The notes beneath the pieces were generated by a model, which did no database searches, was not told where the DNA came from, and saw nothing but the letters and a program-made list of their open reading frames with translations. The translations under genes were made by a program, and so were the position numbers. A DNA stretch of 64,000 bases from Urophycis tenuis. Taxonomy: Eukaryota; Chordata; Actinopteri; Gadiformes; Phycidae. Location of the stretch: contig JAXIVH010000124.1 in NCBI GenBank assembly GCA_036785325.1, positions 51,001 through 115,000 of the forward strand, read 5' to 3'. Every line of letters starts with the position of its first letter. The first letter of the stretch is position 1. Positions 1 through 11,541 of this stretch are shown here, piece by piece.

Positions 1-57
1 AAACCAAATAACTCTGTCCCTGCACATTCAACATTAAATCTGTCTGAGTGGCTTTAC

Positions 58-981
58 TTCTCTCTGGTGAGGTCTGAGTACATTTCCCAAGATTGGATCC
101 ACAACTACATGCACTGGCATTTTCTCCCTGGAGGATGAAATCACAATTAACATAAATATGTTTTATATTTCATTAAGAGTCCTAGAATCCCATGCCCTAC
201 AGTCAGCTGTGTATTTCACTCACTTGTCTGCTTTAAGCATGTCCTGAGTATTCAGTGTCGGGGGCTCATACAGAACCAATGCCCCCTCTGCAAATGGGTC
301 ATGAAGTGCACGTCTAACTCCTGCACGCTTCAAACCTAGTGCCCTGATTCCCAGCGAACCTACAGACAAATAGCAACATAAATCAGCCATTCATTGATTG
401 AATATGGAACATAAAATCAGAGCTTAAGGATATTTACCTGTGTAATTTTGAATGGGGATCTTAAATGGTTTGGAAAGGATACTTCGGATGAAAGCTTCCT
501 AAACGAATATTATAAAAGTTATTTAAGTTGTTGGATGATCAAAGGTCAGCCATCGCTAGGATAAGATGTGACAAAGAGAGACCAATCCTCACATGCTGGT
601 TGCTGTCTACACACAGAGGTCGGTTGGTCAGCTGCGTCAGAGGCTTTCTGAAAGGGGAGACATAACTCTCTCTGGAATTGCGATCCTCTTTCGTTCGTTT
701 GTCCTGCGGAAAACGAAAACATGATTAAAAATAAAAATACAACACGTATATTTCTTCGCCGATATACTGATATTTTTATGCCAGTCCTACCTGAGAAGGG
801 CTCCACTCATCCTCATCGGAAGAATCGTCCGCTTGTTTCCGTTTTGCCACCTGGCTTGGAGCACGACTCCTTCTCTGGGAGCAGAACATTATCATCGAAA
901 GTTAAAAATGTATCGTCGTCTTCATCAACGTGTCCAGTTGCATGTAAATAGTGTAAATAGTGCCACCTGCTTGCTTACCAT
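58..981 (-). CDS. rad54l: rad54l, DNA repair/recombination ATPase, first six exons (partial, runs off left edge)
   Basis: RAD54 is a Swi2/Snf2 DNA translocase that works with Rad51 in homologous recombination in the nucleus. Only the N-terminal region is present, read on the minus strand. Exons with GT-AG borders: 979-981 (start ATG followed by gtaagc), 791-874, 593-703, 438-498, 224-359, 58-127. All phases join without a stop. Diagnostic peptides are RRSRAPSQVAKRK (residues 2-14), SPFRKPLTQLTN, EAFIRSILSKPFK, LGLKRAGVRRALHDP and MPVHVVVDPIL, ending at LRPHQRE just before the helicase core. These match vertebrate RAD54L in order. The first exon contributes only the initiator Met, as the conserved MRRS-type start requires. 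The helicase motifs lie beyond position 1. The 5' UTR and promoter should lie above 981, but I could not fix a transcription start. The call is confident because every exon is collinear with the family. Confidence 0.95.
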
Positions 982-1081
982 TTTGGTTTCGTCTTTCAGT
1001 AAGTCAACGAGGACGAAGACAACACTGCATTTGTTAGCATCTCTATATAACTACTGTCTATATACCCGGTAACAGACAGAC

Positions 1082-2891
1082 ATGTCGGCGCTTGTTTGCT
1101 AGGACTTATACTAATGTCCGTATTCAATTGAATGCCAATGTTTCTATTTAACTAAATAACTATTGGAACTACCATAACTATCCACAGCAACCTAGAAACG
1201 CCAAAGACAATTCACAAATCGCGCGCAGTGTTTACACAACTCTACGGAAAGCTTTGAGGAACAAAAGGGATGTGTTTTTTTTCGTTCTTAGTTATGAGTT
1301 ATACAATTATTTTTAATGTATTTATTGATATAGAATATGGACTTAAGTGCAAATTTATAGTTAGACTATAGACTGATTTGTATAGTAAAGAGAATACTTA
1401 AGTGGCAGAGTTTCTTCATTATACAACTCATAATAATGAGAATTACTTCCCATAATGTCTCTCAAAATGTGAGATTTTAAATACTAGAGGAAAATACATA
1501 CATTTCCCACATATATTTCAGTTCATACATTGATATCATACCGTACAATATATCTACAAATATATACCTTTAATAATACCTTACATAAAAGGACAATAAG
1601 ATAACAACATTAAGAAAATAAAAGGAATGTGATTATGGAGACATTCATTAATACACACAACAATATGTTGCTATCCCTTATGCCATCGTCCAAGGTAAAC
1701 ACATGTAGAAGGCCCGCTCAGATAAGACCAAGTACACAACACATGAGTGATATAACCACCATTAGGTGCAACACCATAGCAGACATCAGGCTACGCCATC
1801 ATAAATCTACGGAGTCATTCCTACGGAGTCATTCCTCAGGTGGCACCATTCACCCATTACCTAGCCTAGCCAACAGCGGTATGCGCCACACCATTGGGGT
1901 TATCAAGTGGGCACCTTCCTTCACCGGTGTTTCGTTAAGTTAGGCCCACAACACCTCAAGAAGGCTTAACTGTGTATTCCAGCGTCCTGGAAACACATCC
2001 CTCTATACCACCACCTCACAATTCCCTCTAAACCTCAGCGCCTGCCATCACCGTAGCTTAACATTGTCCTTACCTGGAACCCCAAGCTTGGTCGTTGGGG
2101 TTCCCGGTAAATAATCTGAGGATAATCAGAATCATGGTTTGGGATTGGTCTACTTATGGAGGGAAACTAAACCAAAGAGCAAACACATCCTAATTAGCTA
2201 AATCTGCTTTATTGAGAAAGTTTGATTTGAGTTATGAATAAATACATTATTTTAACAAATAAATACTTGGAATAAAACATTGTACTTGATCATCACATGT
2301 GCCTTTGGCAGCTGGTTTGTTTGGAATTGGAACAATTGTACAAAAGTTAAGGAGATATATGCATTCATAACTGTGATACCTTACTCCATCATGTCACTGA
2401 ATGGATTAAACCGTAACAATCACATGACACCAATGTTTACCTTTTCTTCTGAAGTCAAACCTTGAAATTAATGTTCCTCTAATGCTTTAGTGAAAGCAGT
2501 TCGAGTCTGTAGGTTTTGGATAATTGTATTGATTATTGTAAATGTTATGTGTAAAAAAGAAAGATATTTGCACTACCAATAAAAAAAATATATGTTTTAT
2601 TTTTGCCGTGCTTTTAGCAGAGATCCCTCAGATGTTGTTATTTGATATAGGACAGCTTACTGCTTTTTGAGGTTGAACAAACTCTATTTAAAAAAAAAAA
2701 CATTCAGTGCACTGAAAACATAACAAAATACAACTTCAAATGAAATTAAATTACAAAAAAGAACAGCAAGAGTAGAATACATACATAGATAAGGAAAAAA
2801 GATTTACAATGATGAATTTATGCCTTTACTGGATGATAGAAAATGAATCATAGAATAAAGTGTAGTCGGTCGGGTCAGTGTGTGTATATAT
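1082..2891. other. intergenic, no gene recognised
   Basis: This stretch lies between the rad54l start and the first fold-back repeat. It is AT-rich, with short A and T runs and only short chance reading frames. A short direct repeat (ctacggagtcattc) occurs twice near 1808-1835. Upstream of rad54l the segment 1082-1260 contains a CpG-bearing patch (tcgcgcgcagtg) that could belong to the rad54l promoter, but no core element is clear. Confidence 0.4.
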
Positions 2892-3107
2892 ATATATTAT
2901 GGCATGCCGTTCAGGAAATTAATCTTTGAATATATTGAATGAAACTTTGAATATAGGGAGTGAACCTTGAATATATGGAATGAAACTTGAATGGAGTGAA
3001 CCTTTGACTATATTGAATTCCATATATTCAAGGTTCACTCCATATATTCAAAGTTTCATTCAATATATTCAAAGATTCATTTCCTGAACGGCATGCCATA
3101 ATATATA
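2892..3107. repeat. about 216-bp near-perfect inverted repeat (fold-back MITE)
   Basis: The left arm begins at tatatattatggcatgccg (about 2892) and the right arm ends with cggcatgccataatatata (about 3107). Inside, sub-repeats built on 'gaatatattgaatgaa' and 'ggagtgaacctt' appear in both orientations, so almost the whole segment can fold on itself. It is flanked by TA-rich sequence, consistent with insertion at TA. It has no coding capacity. It is most likely a palindromic non-autonomous DNA element; the superfamily is not determined. Confidence 0.7.
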
Positions 3108-3829
3108 ATATATATTTCCACTTTCTACTATGTCAAATTCATGTATCATATGGGCAATAAACAGTTCAAAGTTGTTACTGCCATAACAAGTAGAGCATCA
3201 AATAGTGTGAACAGCTTTTAGTTTTAAGAAGACCTTGGTATTAATGAAAACATTCTGTTCTCTTCTGTCTGGCTCCACTTAATAGCATTTGGTCTCCAGA
3301 ACTGAAGTTGAATCCCATTACATCACGAAAGTATATTTTTGAGGTTTGAGAAAAAGCTTTTACTTGTCATTTGTATACTTTGTGGCTTCTTTCATGAGTA
3401 CAATGGCCAACAGAAAATTTTGCTCTTGACCAACTAGTCAACACTGACAACAACCTCTCAAGCATGTGTTAAAACAAAGCACTACTTTGCTTTAGTCATA
3501 ACAGTCAGAGCCATCCAGTTTCTCCTCCAGGCGCTGAGGACATTAAACTCCTCACAGGTCAAGACAGTTTTTTTTTCACCTACTGGGAAAAATGCTTTGC
3601 TTTCTCACATTTATGGTTTATGGTCCTGGCAACTGCACACTGGGCATCCACCCCAGGTTGAAACACGAGATCCCCCCCAACATTGTCCTTCAGCCTGGAC
3701 GGGTGCTGCCGGTCTTGGGTCGGCGTGTCTGCCGCTGCTTCTGTTTGCGGGGCAGGGGGGGCGGGTGGTGCGAGCTGACCGCTGTGCTGTATTCAGACGT
3801 CCTTCCGTGAACCCCCCCCCCCCCCCCCC
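3108..3829 (-). other. probable artn 3' untranslated and flanking sequence
   Basis: This follows the artn stop codon at 3830-3832 on the minus strand. It starts with an 18-base run of C (plus strand, 3812-3829) directly after the stop codon. No other coding signal was recognised. No polyadenylation site could be fixed with confidence. Confidence 0.35.
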
Positions 3830-6800
3830 TCAGCCCACACAGCTGCAGTTGGCCGCCGAGAGCCTGCGGATGGTCTGCCAGGCGGCCCGCGCGTCCATGA
3901 AAGACACGGTCTCGTAGCGGCTGGGCCGGCAGCAGGGGTGGGCGCTGACCTTCCTGTGGGGCACGCTGCCCTGGTCCATCATGGCCTTCAGCGCCAGGTC
4001 GTAGTTCCCGCGCGCGGCCATGCAGGCGCCCACGCAGTACCTGAACAGCACGATCTCGTCCGAGTCGAAGCCCAGGCCCAGGTCCCGCACGCGCACCTGC
4101 TTCTTCTCCAGGCGGCAGTCCCGGTACACGGCCTGCTTCTTGCGGTTGGATTTCCGCCGGGGAGCGCTCGGCGAGGTGGCCTCGGGAAACGGGGACCGTC
4201 GCCACCGGCTGCCGTCGTCCCGCCCGTCAAGCAGAGGGCGGTCATCTGTGGGCGGCGTTGAGAGACAAACACACACACACGTACATCACACATGTGTTAT
4301 ACAGTCAATTATGTGTCTACATATATACTGTATATAGATATATATAGTCTTGTCTATTGATTATCTGAGAATGTCAGATTTCTCACATGCTGTTTGTGTT
4401 TCTTTCATGCCGTTCTTCTGGTCTTCCACACAAATTACTCTAAATCAAAATGAAGGGCTAATGGTCAGTGGTCAATGTTGATGTCTATGTAGAATTACAC
4501 TCACATTAAACTAAACTCATTATAATAAAATACTAAATATAATGTAAGTTAGCATAGCATTTTATATGATGTTACATGTTACATGATGTTACATGTTCCA
4601 CTTTGCACACTCCACTTTGTCACTTTAGAGTGTCTTTAGAGTGTCTGTTTGTCTGTTTGTTTGTTGATTGTCCATTTTGTTCATTTTTCACAGCAGGTCT
4701 GAGAGGACTGCAATTTCATCTGTGCTTTATGCCTGCCATGTAGCACACTTGACAATAAAGTTACTTGAACTAAATGATGTTTTTACATCTGTCTGTCTCA
4801 GTGTCTGTGAGGGATATTTCCAATGGCTGAGTGCAGGTTTGCACCTGATTTGTTGGGGAGTGTGGTTATGGGCCAAATAGGAAGTGATTCACTTTTCATG
4901 CCAAGCAGCCAAAAAGGGTGTGGGCATGTTATATCACAAAAAAATGTTGCATAACTTCCCATAACTTCCCACACCAAAACAGTATCCTGAAAGCTTTTTC
5001 AATGATTCATGATGATTGTTTGTTGACCTCCCCCAGTCCCGGTCACTTCCTGTTTCCTTGAACATCTCTAACATGGGCCATGTGGGGTGTCATCAGACTC
5101 AGCTCAGAGCAGCCAATGAGGCTAGATTGATTACAAATCTCAATTCACTGTGAATGTATTGTGGCAGCTCTGGTTTGTATATATGCCATTTGAGGTAAGG
5201 CAGAGTTCATGTGATTAAAGTAAAAGTAGAAAAGAGGAAACACTATTGTTTTTTTATCTACTTTCACAAGCTTGCTAAAATAAATAAAAGATACTCTGCT
5301 ATCTACTGAAGTTTTTTTTTTCTCTCCAACTGGCGCTACACTGCAGCTAACCGCTAGGCAGGTTGACCCACAGCACTAAACAGATGCCTGTCAGTTCATG
5401 CCTCATTGTTGTGTGTTGCGTGAACACGTGAACGTGTTTAGGAGCGGGGAATGGGTCGGGGTGCGGTGGGGGCACACATAGGGGGTGGGCATAACTGCAC
5501 AAAAATGTTCCCCAGGCTAAGAGCAGGCGGCCTTTTCAGTTGAACCTACACAGGTACGCATCCATCCATGTTGAAACACGCCATTCACGTTTTTACATTA
5601 ATTCTTATAATTAGAAGAACCACTCCAAAATATTCAGGGATCCAACATTTGTTCTTACGTCAAGGCTGCAACACGATTTTGCATGAAACACAAGCGCCTT
5701 TATCTTTGGGGCATTTTCCTCCGATAGGTTAAGTCACTATGTCTCGGCTTTTGTGCGAGGCGTGGATGTGGTGCGAATCTGAAACCCATATTGTGTGTGT
5801 GCATATCAAGAGGAGATCTCTCGTAAACTGCCCATACACGTAAACAGGCTGAGTGTGTTTTGCCTTTCGTGTAAATAGATGAATTCTTTGGATTCTAGAT
5901 CCACTTAGATATAAAGAAAACTGATATCATCCACACAGGCCCCATGGCCTATGTATAGTAAGATGCATGCTATAAACCATGAGCATTACATGTTATATAA
6001 CATATTGTCACAATCTATTAGGGAAATTGTTTTTTTCTTTCTTCAGATCATTTAACTTTAAAGATATAACAGAATAAGAGTTTCAACATTTGTAAATATA
6101 TCTACCCAAATGTTTTAGGATTTGGTACTTCCTTTTAATCCTTTGTACTTAATTTGTATTCAAAAGGTTGATATCCCCTTCACTTCTATTTAAATATAAA
6201 TATGGTTGTTGTAATTTAATCTGATCCTTTTGTATGCAAACAAACATTGGACTACACTGTTCACATATTTTCCCACGTGTAGTGTCTTTGTGGACATGCT
6301 TTCTACTCTGCACAATGTCCTGTGTTACATTAATTATCACTAGTACTATCACTATCACTAGCTCAGTGATATAATCTACCATTAACCAACAGGCCATGGT
6401 TGCAAAGTACAACATCAAATGTTAATGCCATGCCCCTAGCTGTCAAGTCGACAGGGCAATGATGAATGACAGCAATCAACACGTTGGACCGGTTATTTTT
6501 ACCTTGTCATACGTGGGGGGCCATTCTATGTTGACCAAGGCTATACATGTGTTGTGCATTGTGACAACAGGTCCCAGGCATACTTGCTGAGGTTATATTA
6601 GTCATGGGGGTGTGACTATTTAATGATCACTACCAGTTGAAATGTGTCCATAGAACCAGCAACGTGCAAAGTTATTATGATAAAATTGAAGAATGTACTG
6701 AATGTCACCATCTGAAAACATAATTTAAAAAAAAAAACTATGTTTCAAAGTTATGTTACATGGTATGATACAATGAATAACAACGTCACAAAAATGACAG

Positions 6801-7505
6801 TTAAGGTGTAGGATGTGTTTTCCTGCTGTTCTACATGTGTATTGCATGTGCAGAAATTAAGCAGTCTTCAGTGGAGCCTTTGCACAGGACCACATTGACC
6901 AGTGGTTCTCAACTGGTCTAGCCACAGGACCCACAGGTGTCATTAGTCAGTGATGACCCCAAAAAATGATGTGTGCTCCAATATCGCAGTAATCATCAGT
7001 GCCTTCATGTACTGTTCCAAACATTGAGCGAACAAAAAACTGCAATCATTTAGTCTCAACCTAACTCACATAAGCCATTGAAACATCATATATTTCAAGG
7101 GCTTCTTTTCAAAGATTATGGTTTGGCACATGCTCTGGGACCCACTAAAAATGGCCACTCGTTGAGAATAACTGCCTGAGACTGCTTTGCAATATGGCCT
7201 TGTTTGCTGTCCTGAACTTTACTGCTGTCCTGTACTGTGTGTTGTCTCGTACATCTGCTGGTACCTTTGGCCACGCAGTGAAAAATGTACGTGAAATTGA
7301 ATTGAAGCAGTGCTTTACCGAGAGCCGTCCAGGGGGCATCGACGGTGCTCATGTCTCCCGTCAGCTCCTCCATCATGGCGGTGTCGCCCGCGGAGCCGCT
7401 GAGTCTTCTGTAGATGTGGAGAAGTTCTGCTGGTGTCTCCTTCTTGCCTTGCGAAAACACGTCCTCTGCTAGTGTGAGCAGAAAGGCCACCAGCCAGAGC
7501 ATCAC
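3830..7505 (-). CDS. artn: artemin, GDNF-family neurotrophic ligand (two coding exons)
   Basis: Artemin is a secreted cystine-knot ligand that signals through GFRalpha3 and RET in peripheral neurons. Coding exons: 7319-7505 (ends ctctcg|gtaaag) and 3830-4245 (starts after cccacag). The join gives 200 residues in one frame. Residues 1-19 form a signal peptide (MMLWLVAFLLTLAEDVFSQ). A furin-type site RWRR lies at 76-79, followed by a Lys/Arg-rich stretch and the mature domain. Seven cysteines are present: C106, the pair in RYCVGAC, the CC of HPCCRPSRYE, and C196/C198 in the C-terminal NCSCVG. VSFMD without an inserted acidic residue and W-T--RLSA favour artemin over neurturin. An acceptor TAG lies three bases before the first ATG, so a non-coding 5' exon is expected upstream. 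The single intron is about 3.1 kb. In mammals ARTN lies near KDM4A, as here. Confidence 0.9.
4246..7318 (-). other. artn intron, with dispersed repeats
   Basis: This 3.1 kb intron has a GT donor at 7318-7317 and an AG acceptor at 4247-4246. It holds a (CA)n run next to the acceptor (4267-4281) and a retroposon-like 3' tail at about 4600-4775. It also holds one copy of a diverged repeat at about 4880-5095 that recurs at 19,940-20,155. No additional exon was recognised. Confidence 0.6.
4600..4775 (+). repeat. retroposon 3'-tail-like repeat
   Basis: This is a T-rich stretch of tandem gtgtct/gtttgt units ending in gcacacttgacaataaagttac. The ending 'tgacaataaag' plus a short repeated tail is shared with 34,975-35,232 and 27,700-27,990, and in reverse with 19,750-19,850 and 38,058-38,125. 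This suggests 3' ends of one or more non-LTR retroposon families. The family name is not determined. Confidence 0.45.
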
Positions 7506-8695
7506 CTAGCAGCACCGAGGTACATCACAGTCAGTTCAACTCAGTAGTCCGACTGGAAGGTGAGTGTTGACATCCATTATTTTCCAAATGAGTGTCTAGC
7601 AGCTCCTATAGCTGTATCTTCATTTATCCAATAGAAGCAATGAACTATGAACTTGCAATGAACTATGAACTATGAACCTACGAACTACCCCAACGACATG
7701 TTCTAATAGAGCACAAAAACAAACAGATCCACAAGGTTTGTTCCTGTTTGCTTGTCACTGTGCATGTTTAGGGAATTAGAGACTGATGAGCGCAGTTTGA
7801 AGATAGTGGCTGTGTTATCGGCAGATCATTCTGAATTGTGAGTACAGAACAACATTTCAATAGTAAGTGTACTAAGGGATGTTTTTTTAGCTGATGGGAA
7901 CGCAGCCTCAGAATATACTTCTGAATCAAGATGAAATGCTCAGTTCCCCGTTGGAAGAATGTATGTATAATGAGCCAAATGTAGAACTGAACACAAATTT
8001 CACTTTTTACCCCATTGAGCAGGTCCATTGCAACCAGTGGGTTGATGCAATTCAAAATCCACAGTTTGATTAAAAATGCACCACCGTGGTCATGACCAGG
8101 ACAACAATCAGTTAAAAATATTCAGTATTGGAGAAAGCTACCTTGCCAGGGCAGTTTAGTATGCACTTATTTGGCTGGACAAAGTGAACATACAGCTGGG
8201 AGCTGTTAAACACTGGAATATACCAGATGTAAATTGATCAGCAGCTACCCAATTTCAGGGGTCTTAACAAACTCGCCAAAACCTTTCAGGTTGTTTCAGG
8301 TAAGCTGCAATACCCGCCTTTAAAACAAAAACAATACGATGGGGCCTGGGTAGTGGCTGTGTAGAAGAGTGTGTGGAAACAGTGGTCTTCCTCAGTTTAA
8401 CTCTGCACCTTCAAGTGAAATATGAAACAATATGAAAAATTTCTGCATTAAAATATCTAAACAGGACTAGACCTGTCTTCTATATTTTATTCAGTTGTGT
8501 TCACTTACATTAACCCAACTGTTTCCAGCTATGTTTCCAACTATGTTTAACTCAGGGAAATCCTTGGTGAGGGTACGTTTCATTTGGTCGCCTGTTAAGG
8601 GCATCATGTCCCGTCTACCCCCTAACTCGGACAACAGTAACTCAGCAGAGATTTATTGATATTTCAATATTGGTCTAGCTGACTACGATGCAGTG
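7506..8695. other. intergenic, upstream of artn
   Basis: No gene was recognised. The sequence immediately above 7508 is the probable intron 5' of the artn coding exon. The stretch 8270-8420 resembles 9535-9700 (see the duplication entry). Confidence 0.35.
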
Positions 8696-8743
8696 TGATC
8701 TGTATACTATGATGTGCTATAGCACATCATAGTATACAGATCA
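8696..8743. repeat. perfect 48-bp palindrome
   Basis: Bases 8696-8719 (tgatctgtatactatgatgt, then gcta) are followed directly by their exact reverse complement at 8720-8743, with no loop. It is not part of any recognised gene. Confidence 0.9.
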
Positions 8744-8889
8744 TATGACAAGTGGCTACTGCCAGCCAAGCTGCCGTGTATGCTAACATTATAACGTTAC
8801 AACAATGTTCACACACGCTAATAAAGCTATTTTTAGTATGATTTTAACAGAGATAGAGTTAACACAGCTACGCGACAACCACGATTTTG

Positions 8890-8891
<2 letters not shown>

Positions 8892-8972
<81 letters not shown>
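8892..8972. repeat. (TA)n microsatellite
   Basis: About 40 uninterrupted TA units. Short frames encoding Ile-Tyr runs across it are not genes. A second, shorter (TA)n tract lies at 10,876-10,927. Confidence 0.95.
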
Positions 8973-8973
<1 letters not shown>

Positions 8974-9039
8974 TATATTTGCTATATAACAGCGTATATA
9001 TATAGTATATTTTTACATATTATATTTTGTATTATAGAA

Positions 9040-9092
9040 TAAGCATTAGGGTTAGAGTTAGGGCTATGGTTAGTGGATTAGTCTTAGGGTTA
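9040..9092. repeat. degenerate telomere-like TTAGGG patch
   Basis: The patch contains attagggttagagttagggc and a second cttagggttaaccc, i.e. a few imperfect TTAGGG-like units beside the (TA)n tract. It is too short and degenerate to be a telomere relic with certainty. Confidence 0.4.
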
Positions 9093-9209
9093 ACCCTTAA
9101 CATTTTAAATAAGATATATATTAACACCTCAATCAAAATAAATACCATTACCTTAGTTAACATGAACACCCTTAGTAAATGATTACTAGACCATTAGACC
9201 ACTGGATTT

Positions 9210-10060
9210 TCTAAACTAGGTAGTGCAGCACTTTTGATTGTATGTCTCAATTGGTCTCCCTGTATGTATGAATGAAGACATGAACATGCTATTGTATTTG
9301 ATTTGGTGCTCTATCATTTACCACCCTTGGAGGTTTTGAAGCTGTGAGCCAGTCTGCACGGAAATCAACGTAAATTGGCTTGTTGACTTGTTCTTACATG
9401 TGCTCATACAGTGTTTCTTTTTTTTTAACATGGAATGATGATGGGATTTAGCTTGTGTTCGTTGCTTATAATTGGCTGTCTAGTGGCCAGCCCAACTGTA
9501 AAATGACATAGGCCTATTGTAGGGGAGTTTCAAATGAAGGTTGTTGCAGGCAAGCTGCATTATCTGCCTTGAAATCCAAAACAATATAATTGGGGCAGTT
9601 TAGTGGCTGAGTAGAATAGTGCGTCGCGGCTAGGAACATTGCTCTGTGGCCTGTATCTTCGAGCAAGATGGTTTAACCTTGCACCTAAATACATTCAATC
9701 TGTATGACGGGTGAATTTAGAGAAGTGACGTTTACTTGTTGATTTGTGTTATGATCACTCTAGTGTTGCGTTTAGAAACTACCACTGCCACTAATAAACA
9801 ATATAAATATTACCTATTAACTGATTCTTATGGCTACTCTACACACAGTTTGTTTTTTAACTAGGTCGTTCAGCATTTGGATCTAGTCTAATTTTGATTG
9901 TATGTCTTGATTGTTCTCAGCCTCACTTTGGATAAAAGCACCTGCTCAATGACTACATGTAAATGTATGTGGTAAATGTATGACTGAAAACGTGTACATA
10001 CTGTTGTAGTTGATTTGTGCTCTATTATTAACTGCCCTTGGAAGTTTTGGAACTGTGGTC
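9210..10060. repeat. diverged direct duplication (about 650-bp spacing)
   Basis: The segment 9210-9345 (aactaggtagtgcagcac, ttttgattgtatgtct, tttggtgctctatcattta) recurs in the same orientation at 9860-10,050 with moderate divergence. A linked segment at 8270-8420 (aggtaagctgcaatacccgc) likewise recurs at 9535-9700 (ggcaagctgcattatctgcc). This is either an old tandem duplication or two copies of one interspersed element. Confidence 0.6.
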
Positions 10061-10873
10061 CAGACATTCTGTGTTTAGGTAACATTATCTCTGCTTTGAC
10101 ATGGAAACTGTCCTGGCTGCAGGCTAACTAGCTTTAAAGAAGGGGGGGGCGTGATCTCAGCCATGACTACACGTCTCCTGGGAAGACTGCAGCCAACACC
10201 TAAGCGCCTTTAATTACTAAACTGACATGCGATACGTATCTCTGCACCACTGGGTGAGGTTAATATTTTAGGGGCACTTAGAAAAATGACTGTCTGCGTG
10301 GCTACCTGCAGTGTGCAGAGGGCCCGGATCAGATGTATGGCTCATGTAGTGGAAACAAGACAATGCTGAAACATATATGTACCTGATAAACAGGTGCACG
10401 GAGGAGACGGCACCCTGTAGCAATGCATAGTCTAGTACCTCCTATTGTGCTCTATTGGTCTTTTCTGGTTAAGCCTTTTTTTTTTTTTACTATCGATACA
10501 ATCACTACACAGCTCCAAAACAGCTAGACGAAAAAGATCACTTCATTGCCATAGGTCAAATTTGTAGATATTGTTATGTACTTATATTGTATTTATAATA
10601 TAATATGATAATATAATATATATGTATAATCATAGATAAACACACTTTCAGTTCTTCATTTGAATACAAATTGACTAACAAGTGGGATACTTTCTTGACT
10701 ACGAACACAGAATGTGCAGCACATCCGACGATACACGACATAACATAACAACATAACCGACAGGAAAAGAGCTGATTCACAGGCAGACGTACCGTTTGTG
10801 GCCCGAACCGTAGAATAGAAGACCATACCTGCATAACCCTGAAGCAAAGTATGGAAAATCAGACAAAAATATA

Positions 10874-10875
<2 letters not shown>

Positions 10876-10927
<52 letters not shown>
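10876..10927. repeat. (TA)n microsatellite
   Basis: About 26 TA units. Simple repeat with no coding meaning. Confidence 0.95.
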
Positions 10928-10930
<3 letters not shown>

Positions 10931-11361
10931 TATACATATTTGGGATACCAAGTGAATGGCTCATGTGCATTGCAAAGCATGCCACCTCATCTGTGAAACA
11001 CGCTGACGGTATTTGTAATGAATTATCATGTAAGGATGGCACAGTGAGGAGCTGAGACAGCCGCCTGGCAGCTTGAGGTTGCTGGCTCAAGGCTCCTCCT
11101 GGCTAGGACTTGTGTTGTACTGGATCCTCGCAAGCAACTCGACAGTGTTCTCGCCATGTACTGTTGACACTGGCAACGACCAATTTAAAGCACTTTGGAA
11201 GTAGCCAAAGTGCCTTCCATGCCAAAAACATTTTTCTAAATTTAAACTGGCCAAGTTCATCCCCTATATCCTGACAGGAGTATCATCTCATAATCAACAT
11301 ATTAGATGATAGGGTCCATGCCTATTCTCATACTTGCATATTTAGTCATATTTGTATGACT

Positions 11362-11541
11362 GGGGGTCGGCAGTGGCTCAGTGGACAGAGCCGGTCGCCC
11401 ACCAACCGTAGGGTTGGCGGTTCAATCCCCCTGATCCCCCTCCTCCAACTGTCCACATGCCAAACTCACACTCACTCACAAAAGGTACTGATTGTAAGTC
11501 GCTTTGGGCAAAAGTGTCTGCTAAATGCCCCTTTACCTTTA
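11362..11541 (+). mobile_element. tRNA-derived SINE
   Basis: The head has an RNA polymerase III box A-like cagtggctcagtgg and a box B-like ggttcaatccc. The tail gtaagtcgctttgggcaaaa, then gtgtctgctaaatgc, is the hallmark of a widespread fish SINE tail. It is non-coding and oriented plus. The same family recurs at 32,990 and, reversed, at 33,828 and 40,452. Confidence 0.8.

Noticed and set aside
3830..7505. Neurturin instead of artemin
   Set aside because: The FRYCVGAC part resembles neurturin. The C-terminal CCRPSRYE-VSFMD spacing, W-T--RLSA and the final Gly, together with linkage to kdm4a and ptprf, favour artemin.
8805..9005. Small frames with Ile-Tyr runs at the (TA)n tracts
   Set aside because: Translation of microsatellites only.
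9040..9092. Interstitial telomere from a chromosome fusion
   Set aside because: Only a few imperfect TTAGGG-like units. Such patches are common in fish repeats.
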